Below, in pieces: positions 34,408 to 47,404 of a DNA stretch of 64,000 bases. Location of the stretch: contig JAIWND010000028.1 in assembly GCA_025330725.1 (NCBI GenBank), forward strand, positions 297,150 to 361,149, read 5' to 3'. The notes beneath the pieces are model-generated. The model did not search any database. It was not told the DNA's origin and saw only the letters and a list, made by a program, of their open reading frames with translations. The stretch comes from Chlamydoabsidia padenii (Eukaryota; Mucoromycota; Mucoromycetes; Mucorales; Cunninghamellaceae). The stretch's first letter is position 1. Every line of letters begins with the position of its first letter. The position numbers and the translations under genes are program-made.

Positions 34408-37351
34408 AAGGAAAAGAGAGAGGTGAGAAAAATCGAGCGCCCTTTTCTTTTTTTTGAAAGGAAAAAAAAAAAAAGTAACCTAACCGGTGATTTTGGTAAC
34501 TCTAGATAGATTTTTTTATACCCAACTATTTGACTGGCGATGGCCTGTTGCTCTTTATCATACCATCACCGCATCGACACCGTGTTATGACGATACAGCT
34601 AGTCATTTATAACAGTACAAGTTATTTATTACTAGTTTTATCAATTAAATAAAAGTAACAATAAAATATACGATGTTTAAAAGTGGTTGAAAAAAATGAT
34701 CAAAAGCAATCATACATAGGAAAAGAAATCAAACAGTCAGTTAGTACTGTGATCAGCCCCTTTTGTCTATGGAAATGATAAAATTTATCACAGAGGTGAA
34801 ATGTGTGTTGGTTGCGATAATTTCCCGGAAAAATTTGACCATGAAAAGGAGTGGAGACAAAGGAGTAGAGAGAGAGAGCGGGTTCATACCAAGTGGCCAG
34901 CGTTACTACATGAATTGTTTGATTGTATAACCGTTGCAGCCTTGCTAGCCACATTGGCAGTGGGGGAGGAGGGCGGATAGAAGACAGAGGAGAGAGAGAC
35001 AGAGAGGAAGTGTACGAAGTGGAGTCTTATAGGATACAGGAAGCGATAAAAAGCAGGTGGTCAGTGTTGGGGAAAGTGATAGAGTGTGAAAATGAACGAC
35101 GAACCAATCAATTCAATGGAGCAAACCCTTGTCAATCAATGTGATAAACAATATAAGCACATGTATTTAGTCAGTTTCACTATTCGCAAACGATCAATTC
35201 ATGCTGGTCATCAATCAATACATGTAAAGAACTAGAATGTAATGGTGGCGGGATTTAAAATAAACCCCGATCAATGCAAAAAAAATAAAAGAGTCTGAAT
35301 ATGATAACGTCATGTGTATCAATTGACCCCTTAGTCCCCCCCCTTTTTTTTTTCCTAATCAAACCACGCTCCAATCAGCAGATACCTGTTGCAGTCTGGC
35401 TGACCACATTGGCAGTGGCGGAAAGAAGAGAGAGGAGAGAGAGGATTCATCCAACCATATTGGAAGTGGAGGAAGGAGGGCGGAAAGAAGACGATGAAGG
35501 ATGAAGGGGAAAAAATTGGTGATCAGTGTTGAGGAAATGATAGCGTGTGAAAACTGATGGTGAACCAATCATTCAAACAGTGGATAAAGATAGAAGGTGG
35601 TCAGTGCTGGGGAAATCGTACGATTTTTAGGATTATGTCTAGATGTAGTCAATCAAATCAATAAAAATTAAGTAATGCAAAAAGATGGGATCTTTATTAG
35701 ACGTCAAATGGTTATGGTATTTAGGTTAAAAGCCAAGCACCAAGTCCCTTGTGCCAATCTGGCCGAACTTGCGATGAAACCCACTTCGTGTTCAAACCCC
35801 GCTATACCTTGATTCCTTACTAAGATTTTGGATGGGCTCTCCTCGCTTCGTTTTTAAAAGATGCTAATGATTAAAGTGGTGATGTGAATATTAGAACCCA
35901 TTTCCAATATACTTTACCGCAAAAGTCAAGCACCAGAACCCTTGTGTTAGTCAGTCCAAGCTTGCAATGAGTTTTACCTGTCTTTTGCGAGAAAAAAGGA
36001 CGAAGACATTTTTTACAGACAGAAGCAAAAATCATTTTGAAATCCCGCCAGTCCCTAGTCAGAGTTGGACGAAGCTTTTCCGCTCCATTGTCAACGGATG
36101 CTAATGATTAAAGTGGCCATGTGGACACTATGACCTATTTCCAACATACTTTACCGCAGAGCCAAGTACCAAGGTTCTTGTGTTAGTATGTTTAGGCTTG
36201 CAATGACTTTTTACCTTTCCTTTGCGACGAAAATATTTTTTTCCATGTAGACGAAAGAAAGCTTTATTTTCAAGCGCCGAACACCAAAATTCAATGCGTA
36301 TTCCCGATTTGGGGGCATGATCATGGAGGGGAAGCGTTGTCAGTCGAGATTTCGTTACTCATTGTAGAGCCCAAGTTTATATGCAGTCTCTCTCCACCCA
36401 ACTTCTCCCCGTATCCCCCTCTTTGTGAGGGCACTCACCCCCCCCCCCCAAAAAAAAAAAAATCAACTACTCACTCTACTATGTTTTGTGAAAGTCTCTC
36501 TCTACCCATCTTCTCCCGCGCCCCTCTCTTTGCAAGGGCACTCCATTCCATTTCTTTTATTATCAACACATTGTTGCGCAAAAAGCGGGATTTCGAAGTT
36601 TTATGATGAAGAAGTTTGAGATGTCCGTACGATTTGGCGTTTAAAAACAACAGCAGGATTTTATTTATATAGAAGAGTATTTTGTTGTACTGTAACTGTA
36701 CTACTGTTATATTTTAAGTATTAGTTTAAATCAATAGCTATGATATAATCCAGGTTTCGTATCCCCTTCTCCCTTCGGCCTTTGGCCAAATGGTCGGCAC
36801 CCTGGAATTAAACCGGGGTTTAAAAGACGTTGAGCTTGAGATATTTCCTTGAGAGATGTGACGAATTGAAGATTTTCATAAAGACAAAGGAAATCCCAGA
36901 CAGCTGGGTTTACTTTTCTTTCAATTAGATTTACTTATTTAGAATTGTATGTATAATTGTAAAAGACAGATTATGAACGATCAAAATAAACTTTATCTTA
37001 TTTCATTCATTGACATCTAGATCTCTAAAGTATCAACTATTACAAAGAGACACAATACACATATTATTTCAAATCCCGCCAATCATGCGCCCAAACCCCG
37101 CCCTCGATCGAATCGAATCATATCACCATCAAAGCCATCATCATCAATATCATAAAATATACAAATCAAACAAGATTTTATTAATAAAGTAGAAGGGGAT
37201 GAAGAAATAAAATTCACTGCCAAGATTATTTCATCTTCATCCACCCTATGCAAAGTAAATAATGATAACGAATATAAATAAATACAAAAAGCCTATCAAC
37301 TACAAAACCATTCCCATAATAAAAAGATAATAACTACCAAAATAAATAATA
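34309..37351. repeat. Gene-poor, repeat-rich region
   Basis: Starts with a 50-nt A run (34356-34405) in the PIMT upstream flank. Positions 34925-35125 and 35380-35600 are diverged copies of one segment (shared words GTTGCAG, CCACATTGGCAGTGG, GGTCAGTG and GTGTGAAAA). Positions about 35740-36230 carry two units, offset about 237 bp, of the repeat also at 1-395 and 30860-31300 (GATGCTAATGATTAAAGTGG at 35860 and 36097). Five copies of the recurrent element are present: 35247-35260, about 36036-36050, about 36266, 36586-36600 and 37067-37080. At 36772-36830 a short palindrome (TTTGGCCAAA) and a GC-rich pair could fold. No gene is supported. Confidence 0.6.
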
Positions 37352-40300
37352 TTAACCTCTAAGGTTACCCATCACCAAAGCCAATAGAGCCATACGGACA
37401 TATAAACCATAGCGCATTTGACGGAAGTAAGCAGCACGTTGATCAAAGTCCACTTCGGGTTCGATTTCATTAACACGAGGCAAGGGGTGCAAGACAATCA
37501 TTTGAGATTTGGCCTTGCTGAGCATGTCGTTGTTCAAGATAAAGGAGTCCTTGACGGCGTTGTAAGCATCTTCGGTTTCGAATCGTTCCTTTTGCACCCG
37601 GGTCATGTAGAGGACATCAGTGTTTCCAATCACTTGATCCAAAGAGGTGTAGACATTTTGAGTAATACCAGCAGCAGCCACTTCATCCATCAGATCCTTG
37701 GGCATAGCCAAAGAGGGAGGAGACACATAGTTAAGAGTAACTTGATAATAGGCCAAGATCTTCACCAAACTATGGACAGTACGGCCATTCTTCAGATCAC
37801 CCACCAAAGTCACAGTCAATCCATTTACAGTGCCAAGTTCTTCACGAATAGTAAAGACATCCAAGAAGGCTTGGGTAGGGTGTTCACCAATACCATCACC
37901 GGCGTTAATAATAGGCACCTTGGAGTATTTGGCAGCCACTTGAGCACTTCCAGGTTGAGGATGACGAAGGACAATACAATCAGCATAACAGCCAAGGGTG
38001 CGCACAGTATCAGCCAAAGATTCACCCTTTTGCACAGATGAAGTGGAAGCATTGACAGACACGACCTTACCACCGAGACGGTACATAGCAGCTTCGAAGG
38101 AGGCCGAGGTACGAGTAGAAGGTTCAAAGAACATGGTGCTCAATACCCGACCTTCCAACAAGTTGATGGATCCATAAAGTTCAACCAGATTACGCATTTC
38201 GTGAGCCACACCAAACAGCAAATGTAAGTCGTTACGGTCGAATTGCTTGGACTTGAGAATATGGTTGCGGAAGAAGGGAGATCGGTTGAATACACGAGCC
38301 AGAGAAGCGCTGATTTCGTAGCGGCGGGCATCATAAGACACCAATTGTTGATCAGCAGAACCAGCCAATCGTACAGGATCGGCAGCAGGTACCAAACGAG
38401 GAGACACAGCATCAGTCACCTTTACAGGGGCAGACATGATGTCCGATTTATCTTGAGCAGTTTGTTGAGAGACTTCGCTAGCAGCAATAGCAGTAGCACC
38501 AATGGCGGTCACTTGTTGGGCTTGCACAGACAGATCACGACCGAGGTTACCTTGAGACTTGCATAATCCATCCATAAACACGGTCTTTTCGGTCATCACC
38601 ACACGATGTACAGATCCACTGAGTGTACGACCTTCCAAAGGAGACCATTGAGCACCAGATGACTTCCACACATGCTTGCGATCAACTTCAACTTCAACAT
38701 AGGTATCAGCTTGAGGCACCAAACCAAAGATGCGGCGAGGGTTTTCATACAAACGATCAGAGATATCCTTGAGGCGCAATTTACCTTGAGCAACGGCATC
38801 CAACAATAAAGGAAGAGCTTCATCAATACCAGAGGAAGCTGAGGTGGATTTACCGAGAGATTGGGCCAAAAGACGAGGAGTAGAGCCAATAGAGAAGCAG
38901 TCGACATCCTTGAGGTTCTTCCATAAAGCTTCTTGATCCTTCTTGGTGGGGAGGAGCTTGGTGTTGTCGAATTCTTCAGAGGTTAAGAATAGAGCATAGA
39001 CGCAGACATCACAGCTGATTTCCAAACCCTTCTTCTTGCTGAGTGCAATCAAAGCCAAATCATCCTTGCTCATCACATTGGTGACATGAATAACACGGTT
39101 GTGCAAAGAGGCCAACAACAAAATAGAGGCGAGATCAGTACCCTTGGCATCGGTCACCACAAGTTGAGAGCTAGGCCAGGAAGAGAAGACGGAATCGAAT
39201 ACAGACACATTACCACTTCCGATCTTGTCAGTGTTGATGTAAACAGAGGCGGTGTCAGAAGCAAGAGAGCCTACAGAGCCAGCATTGTCGGAGGTAGCAG
39301 TAACGTTGAGCAAGTAATCAGTGTGAGCAGCCTTGTGGGCACTAGCTGTGACAGCATCGATACCAGCAGCATCATTAACATCTTCGGCAATGGCAGAGAT
39401 GGTGGTGTAACCCGCACAGACAGAAGCCTTAGTGACATCGGCGAATTCATCAGCTTGACCCAGATATGCATTCACATTAAACAAACCAGGAAGAGTGGCG
39501 GTAGTGTTGCTGGTCTTGTAATCCACCCCAGTTACTTCGAATTCCTTCATACGAGCAAGAGCTTCCACAAACACCTTGGCACACTTGACGTTGGTCAACA
39601 AAGGAATAGAGTAGTCCACAGCCATACGACGAGAGCGGTAACCCTTGGACATGTAAGAAGCAGGACGTCTGTATCTGTTACGAGAAGGCAAGTTGATATA
39701 CATATCGATCAAGTTGTTGGACAAGTGTTGTTGCAAAGAGTATTCAGCCTTAAGTTTGTCGTCCACATCGCCGTCGAGAGCTTCCAAATGCTTGACAGGA
39801 ATATCATGTTCTTGAATAAAGTCGGCAGTACCAGTGGTGGCAAAGAGGGTGTAGCCCAATTGATGCAATTTCTTGACAGAAGGTAACATTTCTTGCTTTT
39901 CCTTGTAAGAGCCAATGGATAACAAGATGTTCTTCTTAGGAAGGGTGAAGCCGGTAGCCAACAAAGCCTTGAGATAAGCAGAGTACTTGTCCTTGCCGAA
40001 ACAGGCAACTTCACCAGTGGAAGCCATTTCGACACCGAGAATAGGATCAGCACCGGACAAACGGCTGAAGGAGAATTGAGGGACCTTGACACCAACATAA
40101 TCCTTGGGGATAGACACCTTGGGATAAGCTTCGACAGGAAGGCCCAACATTGCCAAAGTAGCCATTTCGATCAAATCAACACCCAACACCTTGGACACGA
40201 AGGGGAAGGAACGAGCAGCACGCACGTTACATTCGATGACCTTGATTTCATTGTTCTTGGCGATGAATTGAATGTTGAAGGGACCAGTGACATTCAAAGC

Positions 40301-41167
40301 CCGACCGATCTTAGCAGTAGCAACTTCGATCTTGCGGATGGTTTCAGGGTCCAAGTCTTGAGGGGGGAGCACCAAAGTAGCATCACCAGAATGCACACCA
40401 GCATTTTCGACGTGTTCCGAGACAACATGCATGATCATCTTACCATCCAGAGCAACAGCATCCATTTCGATTTCCTTGGCTTCTTCGATATACTTGGAGA
40501 TAACCACAGGATGTTCGCGAGACACAGCAGCAGCTTCCTTGAGGTAAGAGGCTAAATCGTCCTTGGAAGAGACCACATTCATGGCAGCACCAGACAACAC
40601 ATAAGAAGGACGGACCAAGACAGGGAATCCGACATCATCACAGAAGTTTTCAGCTTCTTCATAAGACGTCAATTCCTTCCAGAGAGGTTGATCCACACCA
40701 ATACGATCGCACATACGAGAGAACTTGTATCGGTTTTCAGCATTGTCGATCATTTCAGGAGATGTACCGAGGACCTTGACGTTTTGGCGATGAAGAGGTA
40801 GAGCGATCATGTTGGGAGTTTGACCACCCATGGACATCATGACACCAGAAGATTGTTCGATTTCATAAATATCCATCACACGTTCCAAGTTGATGTTTTC
40901 AAAGTAGAGACGATCGGCTTCATCATAATCGGTAGACACAGTTTCAGGATTGTAGTTCACCATCACAGTCTTGATCTTTCGTTCACGGAGGGTACGAATA
41001 GCGCGGACAGCACACCAATCGAATTCCACAGAGGAACCAATACGGTAAACACCAGAGCCGAGAACCATGATACCATTGTCGTTAAAGTCGATATCGTGTT
41101 CCACAGCATTGTAGGTCATGTACAAGTAGTTGGTGAATGCAGGGAATTCAGCAGCGACTAAAGAAAG

Positions 41168-41217
<50 letters not shown>

Positions 41218-44103
41218 AGAGATTAGTTTGATTATTTACACTGTATGATTCCACATTTCCTTAATCATCAACTTACCAGTATCAATTTGTTTGACAAAAG
41301 GAGTGACACCATATTCTTGACGAAGACGACGCACAGCCAATTCATTGCTGTTAATACGATTGGCAATTTGACGGTCAGAGAAACCAAGTTGCTTGGCAGA
41401 TCGGAGCAAGTTACCAGGGACGTTAGTCTTGTTAAATCCTTCCAATCGGTTTTCCAAGTTGACAATACGCATGAGTTTGTTCAAGAACCACTTGTCGATC
41501 TTGGTTAATTCCCACACACGATCCACAGTGTAGCCGTTATGCAAAGCGTTGGCGATGGCAAACAAGCGAGTGTCAGAGGGATTCTTCAATTCAGAATCAA
41601 GGTTAGTGGTTCCAACAACATCGTTCTATACACAAAAAGCATTAGTACAAGGTTTTCAGATTTCCCCTCCCTCTTTTTTTTGGGTAACTTACTTCGCTGA
41701 AGCCAGTGAAGTGATAATCGATAGCACGAATAGCCTTTTGAATGGTTTCTTCAAAGGTACGACCGATAGCCATGACTTCACCAACCGATTTCATAGAGGA
41801 GTCCAAAGCAGTAGAGACACGGTTAAACTTCTTCAAATCCCATCGAGGAATCTTGACCACACAGTAATCCAAAGAGGGTTCGAAACAAGCACAAGTAACC
41901 TTGGTGACGCTGTTTTTGATTTCATTCAAAGGAATACCGAGACCAAGCTTAGCAGCGACAAATGCCAAAGGATAACCAGTAGCCTTGGAAGCCAAAGCAG
42001 AGGATCGAGAGAGACGAGCATTAACTTCAATAATACAGTATTCTTTGGAGAAGGGATTCAGAGCATATTGGATATTACATTCACCAACCACACCCAAATG
42101 ACGGATGACATTGACAGCAGTGGTACGGAGCATGTTGTAATCTTCGTCGGACAAAGTTTGAGAAGGAGCCACCACAATAGAGTCACCAGTGTGAATACCA
42201 AGAGGATCAAAGTTTTCCATGTTACAAACAGTAATACAGTTATCACGGCAATCACGCACAACTTCGTATTCGATTTCCTTCCAGCCCTTCATGGATTTTT
42301 CGATCAAGACTTGAGGAGAGGTAGCAAAGGCCTTGTTACACAAAGCAACCAATTCAGCTTCATTATCAGCAAAACCAGATCCCAAACCACCAAGAGCGAA
42401 AGCAGCACGACAGATTACAGGATAACCGATTTGCTTGGCAGCAGCAATAGCTTCTTCGTGGTTAACAGCAGAGGCAGAAGGAGCACACTTTTCGTTGATT
42501 TCATAAAGAGCTTGAGCAAACAAATCACGATCTTCGGTGGTGATGATAGTGTCAACTTGAGTACCGAGCACCTTGACGCCAAGAGATTCGAATTCGTCCT
42601 TGAGCTTGATACCAACGTTAAGAGCAGTTTGACCACCAAAAGTAACATAAATACCATCGGGTTTTTCAAACTTGATCACCTTGCGCACATAATCAGGCGT
42701 GACAGGAAGGAAGTAGACCTTATCCGCAAGACCTTTAGATGTTTGGATGGTAGCGATGTTGGGGTTAATCAAGATGGTGTAGATACCTTCTTCCTTCAAT
42801 GCCTTGATAGCTTGAGAGCCAGAGTAATCGAATTCACCAGCTTGACCAATAGATAAACCACCAGACCCGAGCACAAGCACCTTCTTCACATGGACACGAG
42901 GATTGGCAGCAATGTTTTCAGCAATAGTTCCACCAGGCATTTCGATTGGCACCAATTTGTTTTCATCCACACATGTTTTCACTGACTTGATAAACACGTC
43001 AAAGAGGAATTCAGTGTCACGAGGGCCAGGAGTAGATTCGGGATGGAATTGCACAGAGAAGATAGGAAGAGTCTTGTGAATAATACCTTCGTTAGAGCCA
43101 TCGTTAGCGTTAACAAACAATTCTTGAAAGTCGGAAGGAAGAGATTCGGTGTCGACAGCATAACCATGATTTTGAGAGGTGATGTAACAACGACCGGACA
43201 AGAGGTTGGTACAAGGAATGTTGTGACCACGATTACCATACTTCATCTTCATAGTTTTAGCACCAGCAGCCAAAGCGAGCAATTGATGACCCAAACAGAT
43301 ACCGAAGATGGGTTTCTTTCCTTCTTGTAAGAAAGATCGAAGACGGTTGAAGGTAGTCGCTACCATAGTTGGATCACCAGGACCGTTGGACAAGAAGAGA
43401 CCATCAAATGAATCGTGAGGTTCAGCAGTAAAGTCATAATCCCAAGGCACCACCTTGAGTTCCACACCACGTTGGACGAAGCAACGAATTTGATTATACT
43501 TCATACCAACATCGACAGCAACAATTCGCAAAGTGCGATCACCGTTCTTGGTCTTGATGGCGTTGGCAGGATCAGGCTTGTAGAGTTTAGGTTCCTTGAC
43601 AGAGACTTCGGCGACCAAGTTGCGTTCATTAGGATCAACCCAGGCCACATCTTGATAATCCTTCATCCAACGCTCAGTAGCATTGTCACCAGCAGTGGAA
43701 GTCAAACCAAGAGCAGAAGCAGCAGAATCGATCACATTTGAAGAAGACGCCACAGACTTGGGGAATAGAATTTTACCAAGGAGAACACCATTCATACGGA
43801 TCTTCTTTGTCAAAGCACGAGTATCGATACCAAAGAGAGCAGGCACATTGTATTCCTTCAACCAAGCACCCAAAGAAGAAGAGGCAAGGTAATGAGAGTA
43901 GTCTTCGGTATAGTTACCAACAATCAAACCAGCAATGTGAATTTCGCTAGATTCAAAGTACTTTGGAATATCCTTCAACAATTCGTCCATTTCATTGCGA
44001 TCAGGTACACCATAATTGCCAACCAGAGGGAAAGTCAGTACCAAGATTTGACCACGATAAGAAGGATCAGTCAATGATTCCGGATAACCAACCATACCTA
44101 ATT

Positions 44104-44151
<48 letters not shown>

Positions 44152-44484
44152 GTTGAGTCATTTGAGTCATTATGCTGCATTGATTTTGGCCCCGCGATCA
44201 CATATCACATCTCCGCACGGATACAATCGATTAACGCACTTACCAGTTTGGAAGACACATTCACCAGAAATGCTAGCAGCTTCGGAACCAAAGGAGACAC
44301 CTTGGAAGCTTGAACCATCTTGAAGTACCAAAGTGGCCATTGTGACATCCTTGGGATCTTCAACAGCAGTAACAGGACGATGAGGAGCAGAAGGAGATCT
44401 TGGTGACATGGTCAAAGGAGTAGCATTAGCAGCAGGAGCAGGAAGTTTGGCACCCATGGTAGTTGCGTTCAAGTTGGAAACCAT
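37352..44484 (-). CDS. URA2: Multifunctional CPSase-ATCase pyrimidine enzyme (Ura2 type)
   Basis: Catalyses the first two steps of UMP synthesis: glutamine-dependent carbamoyl phosphate synthesis and aspartate transcarbamylation. Four exons: 44484-44244, 44097-41693, 41625-41277, 41157-37352; 2266 aa, close to yeast Ura2. Domains in order: glutamine amidotransferase with [10 protein letters not shown] (Cys348 as nucleophile); CPSase halves with [18 protein letters not shown] and [17 protein letters not shown]; a DHOase-like segment (about residues 1490-1850); ATCase with [20 protein letters not shown] and [10 protein letters not shown]. In the DHOase segment the metal-binding HxH is replaced (LFNVNAYLG), so it is inactive, as in other fungal Ura2 proteins. 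UTP feedback and carbamoyl-phosphate channelling are known for the family. Introns 1 and 3 carry poly-T tracts of 41 and 46 nt just before their acceptors. Confidence 0.97.
41169..41214. repeat. 46-nt poly(A) run (poly-T in URA2 intron 3)
   Basis: Sits about 10 nt before the AG acceptor at 41159-41158 in the minus-strand sense. Confidence 0.9.
44107..44147. repeat. 41-nt poly(A) run (poly-T in URA2 intron 1)
   Basis: Sits about 8 nt before the acceptor at 44099-44098 in the minus-strand sense. Confidence 0.9.
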
Positions 44485-45327
44485 AATAACAGTCAAAGAT
44501 TAGTTGAGAAGTCTAGAGAGAGAGAGAGATATGCTTGTGTATGATACAGGGAGGTCTTGTTTTGTCTATAAGGTGATAAAAAGGTTAAAGTACCGTTAAT
44601 ATAACTTTCTTATTGTTCAGTATGTAACAATCACAAAAAGTATATCACCCATTACGATTCCCAGTCTTTTTTTTTTGTGTTCAACAATCATACAAGCATT
44701 GATGTTTAACTTACATTATCAAAATGTTTTAGGCAGTGTCAACAGATTGAGATGGACAAGAAGGTAATTTATGTATAAAAAGGTTTGTAGTAAAAAGTGA
44801 TAGGCTTTATTGTAGGGTATGGTTTGTTCAGCCAAGGAGCTGAAGAAGAACAAGAAGAGTTCCAAAAAAAAGTTGCCTTTTATCTCTACCATGAAAATTT
44901 TTTTAATTTTCAATCGCCGATAGCAAATATTCAGTCCCGTACTTTAACCCCACCTCCTCCCACACCAATCAATTTGCTGAATAAAAGAGTCTGATCTGTC
45001 AGTCTATGGTTAAGTTTCAATGATGTAGGATTCTTTGGAAGGAAACCACGGATAGTGTTTGTCCAGCCATCAAACAAATTTGCTTGATGCCGATCATCAC
45101 CATGTGTCAACACATCAAATCTTGTATTGACAGCCAGTAATTCAATCACCGCCCGGGAAAGCAAGATTTGACGTTTGATGAAAAAAAGGCGACGGCACGT
45201 GAGTCATACTGTCTAGTTTTTAAATCAGCCACCCGAAATAAACCCCAACCACTACCACATTGATAACACCTACTGACTATAACACTTTTTCTTTATTACA
45301 GTCTATATTAATGAGGGGGCATATATA
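44485..45327. promoter_or_regulatory. URA2 upstream region
   Basis: No gene is supported. TTTTCAATCGCCG at about 44907-44919 is a variant of the recurrent element, about 430 bp upstream of the URA2 start. A GCACGTGAG site lies near 45196. Confidence 0.4.
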
Positions 45328-45681
45328 CTAAGGAGAATTTGGGGTATTTGGTAAGTGGATTTCAAGCATATCTATATCAGAACCACGAATAACCGAGCGT
45401 TCATAGACACCCATTGGGGTCTGTAGTTTATCAATGCGAAATCTATTATTCTCGGCGTCAGTACCTTTATAAATACCTTGCACGAGTGTATTTTGTGGCA
45501 AATGAAGATCAACTGTCGGCTGCATGGTATTCATTGATAACCAAAAAGACAAGTATCGATCTTTCATGAGTTCCGTCATGTTGAGAGAAAAGGAAAAGAA
45601 GGAGTGGGAAGACCGAGGATCATTATTTTGAACTTTGATCCCCGAAGTGTAAAATTCAGGGGTATTTTCAAACGCCGTCAT
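45328..45681 (-). CDS. Gemin7-like SMN-complex protein
   Basis: Single exon, 117 aa. The C-terminal half reads MKDRYLSFWLSMNTMQPTVD then LHLPQNTLVQGIYKGTD, IDKLQTPMGVYERSVIRGSD and IDMLEI, which follows the Sm-like fold of Gemin7 (RERYL, LHEG-type turn, FGATD-like position, LQTPIGVQ, ALLRCSDI). Gemin7 is part of the SMN complex that loads Sm rings on spliceosomal snRNAs. The N-terminal third is not conserved. The ATG at 45681 is used; an extension through a GTG codon is less likely. The recurrent promoter-like element (TTTTCAAACGCCGTC on the plus strand, 45666-45680) overlaps the first codons, so the true start could lie at the internal Met of NMTELMKDRYL. Short, so confidence is moderate. 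Confidence 0.7.
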   Translation of the reverse strand: MTAFENTPEFYTSGIKVQNNDPRSSHSFFSFSLNMTELMKDRYLSFWLSMNTMQPTVDLHLPQNTLVQGIYKGTDAENNRFRIDKLQTPMGVYERSVIRGSDIDMLEIHLPNTPNSP

Positions 45682-47404
45682 GTTGATCTCTTTTTTAAAG
45701 GTCACTGGAAATCAATGTCACTTTTCAAGTTGTGGAATGACCAAGAGTAGAAAAACAATAACAATAACTCAATTAAAAAAAAAATGTTTGACAAGCCATT
45801 ATTGCATATACATGAATCGTAGTCGACATCGCATTTAAAGTTGATGACTTACTTTTCTTGGTTGTCTCTTATACGTTAGATGGTAATGGTACCTTTTCAT
45901 TAGACGGACATTAGCGACAAGTTTACTCACACGATAAAGGAGCACCCTCTTCGGTTTGATATCCACTAATATGAATGCAATGTTTAAAGTTTTTGCTAGT
46001 GCTACACCCGCCAACGTTGAACAAAGGGAGAGAGCAATAGTGCGTTTAGTAAGAATGGGGAAAGAAAGAAAAAAGATTTTAATTTTTTAAAAAGTCCGTC
46101 CCAGGCTCCGATAATGGAGGATTCATGCACAAGGTGCAAGTCAGAAAAACAGCAATTTATGCAGATGGATCCTTTTGTATATGAATCTGTCACAGGAAGA
46201 CAATTTTATATACACAAAGAGGCGCATCAGCTTAAAATAGCGTACATCAGTATGTAGAAATCATGTTGGTACCACTTGTTCTCTCTCGCTTCCACATAAT
46301 CTAATCTTCTCTTTATGCAACAAACATTAGTTTTGTTATGGTTGGCGTAAACGATCATGCTTTTTTTTTGCTATTGTCAATGCCTTGATTTGGTAACCCC
46401 GATTGCCATCCCAGCCAAACGAACTCCTTCCGCTTGCATGAATAAGACTCGTTCCTGAATCATCAAAGATAGATGATTACCATCGTTGATATCCCATCAC
46501 ATATATCGCATGTCTTGACAAGTGCTATTTTTATGCATCCCTAATCAGGACATCACTTACCACTAGCAAAAAAAGTCGGAACGGACACCGAAAATTGAAA
46601 AATACAGTTTGATGCCCAGCAACTATGCGGATGAAACATCGGAGTTTCCAACATATCCCAAGCCCTAAGTATATACGCTAACTTGTTTTTGGAATAAAAA
46701 GGCAAATCCAATCCTACTAAAATAAAGTCAAACTATACTAGCTTGATATGAGCATGTACGCTTCTTCGCCTTTAAATTATAGTGATCTTTCTTTATATTG
46801 ACAGATGATTGGTATCGTACAACTTGCTGTCAATCATACTCTCTTGTCATATTGTCACAGCAGGTTGTCTTTTTCTTCCAAAAAAGAATAGTCTATTTTC
46901 AAACGCCGCCAGATCCGTCGTTGAACGTTACACTCCTACCTAATTGGTTTGAAAATAAGAGGTGTGTCCCTAGCATTTACATTGTGACAAACTGTATATG
47001 TATATGACGGACCAGTGCGAAAATGGGGTTGGAAAAGGTGGTGGGCGGAGACCAGTCATGGGTTGGATTTGCATTGACGAGGCACTTTCTAATTTTTTAC
47101 AATTGAGAAATAGAGGCAAAAAGACAGCTAGGAAAGGATTTTCCTCAAGTTCAGGTGAGCTGCTAATGGAGTGTATCGAAAAAGTAAATAGACATTCATT
47201 TTGGAAAGAAATCTTCCCGCTAAAGGAACTCGTTGCAACAAAAATTGGGGATTTTCAAATCCCGCCTGGTGTCACTAAGGTTTTAAAAACCCTGCCATGC
47301 ATTTCCTTTTTCTTTCTTTCTTTTCCTCTCTCATTCCTACTTTTATCTTTTTTATATACAACACCTTTTTTTTAACAGAAATCTTATTGCTTCATATACA
47401 AGAC
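45682..47404. other. Intergenic region with two orphan or promoter elements and a possible gene fragment
   Basis: TTTTCAAACGCCGCC at 46896-46910 has no clear target. TTTTCAAATCCCGCC at 47252-47266 lies 140 bp before the Sfp1-like start. On the minus strand 46668-46336 contains two pieces that splice in frame (WDMLETPMFHPHSCW to SVSVPTFFAS, GTAAGT donor, then GTSLIHASGRSSFGWDGNRG and KKKHDRLRQP), but no start exon or family is found, so it is not called as a gene. On the plus strand a 47-codon frame starts at about 46114 (MEDSCTRCKSEK). Confidence 0.35.

Noticed and set aside
41549..42856. 435-codon frame antisense to URA2 (also 37418-38041, 39086-39886, 40076-40555)
   Set aside because: Shadow frames of a highly biased long coding sequence; the peptides have no family features.
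46998..47375. 125-codon frame upstream of the Sfp1-like gene
   Set aside because: It runs through the promoter element and a pyrimidine-rich leader and shows no conserved features.
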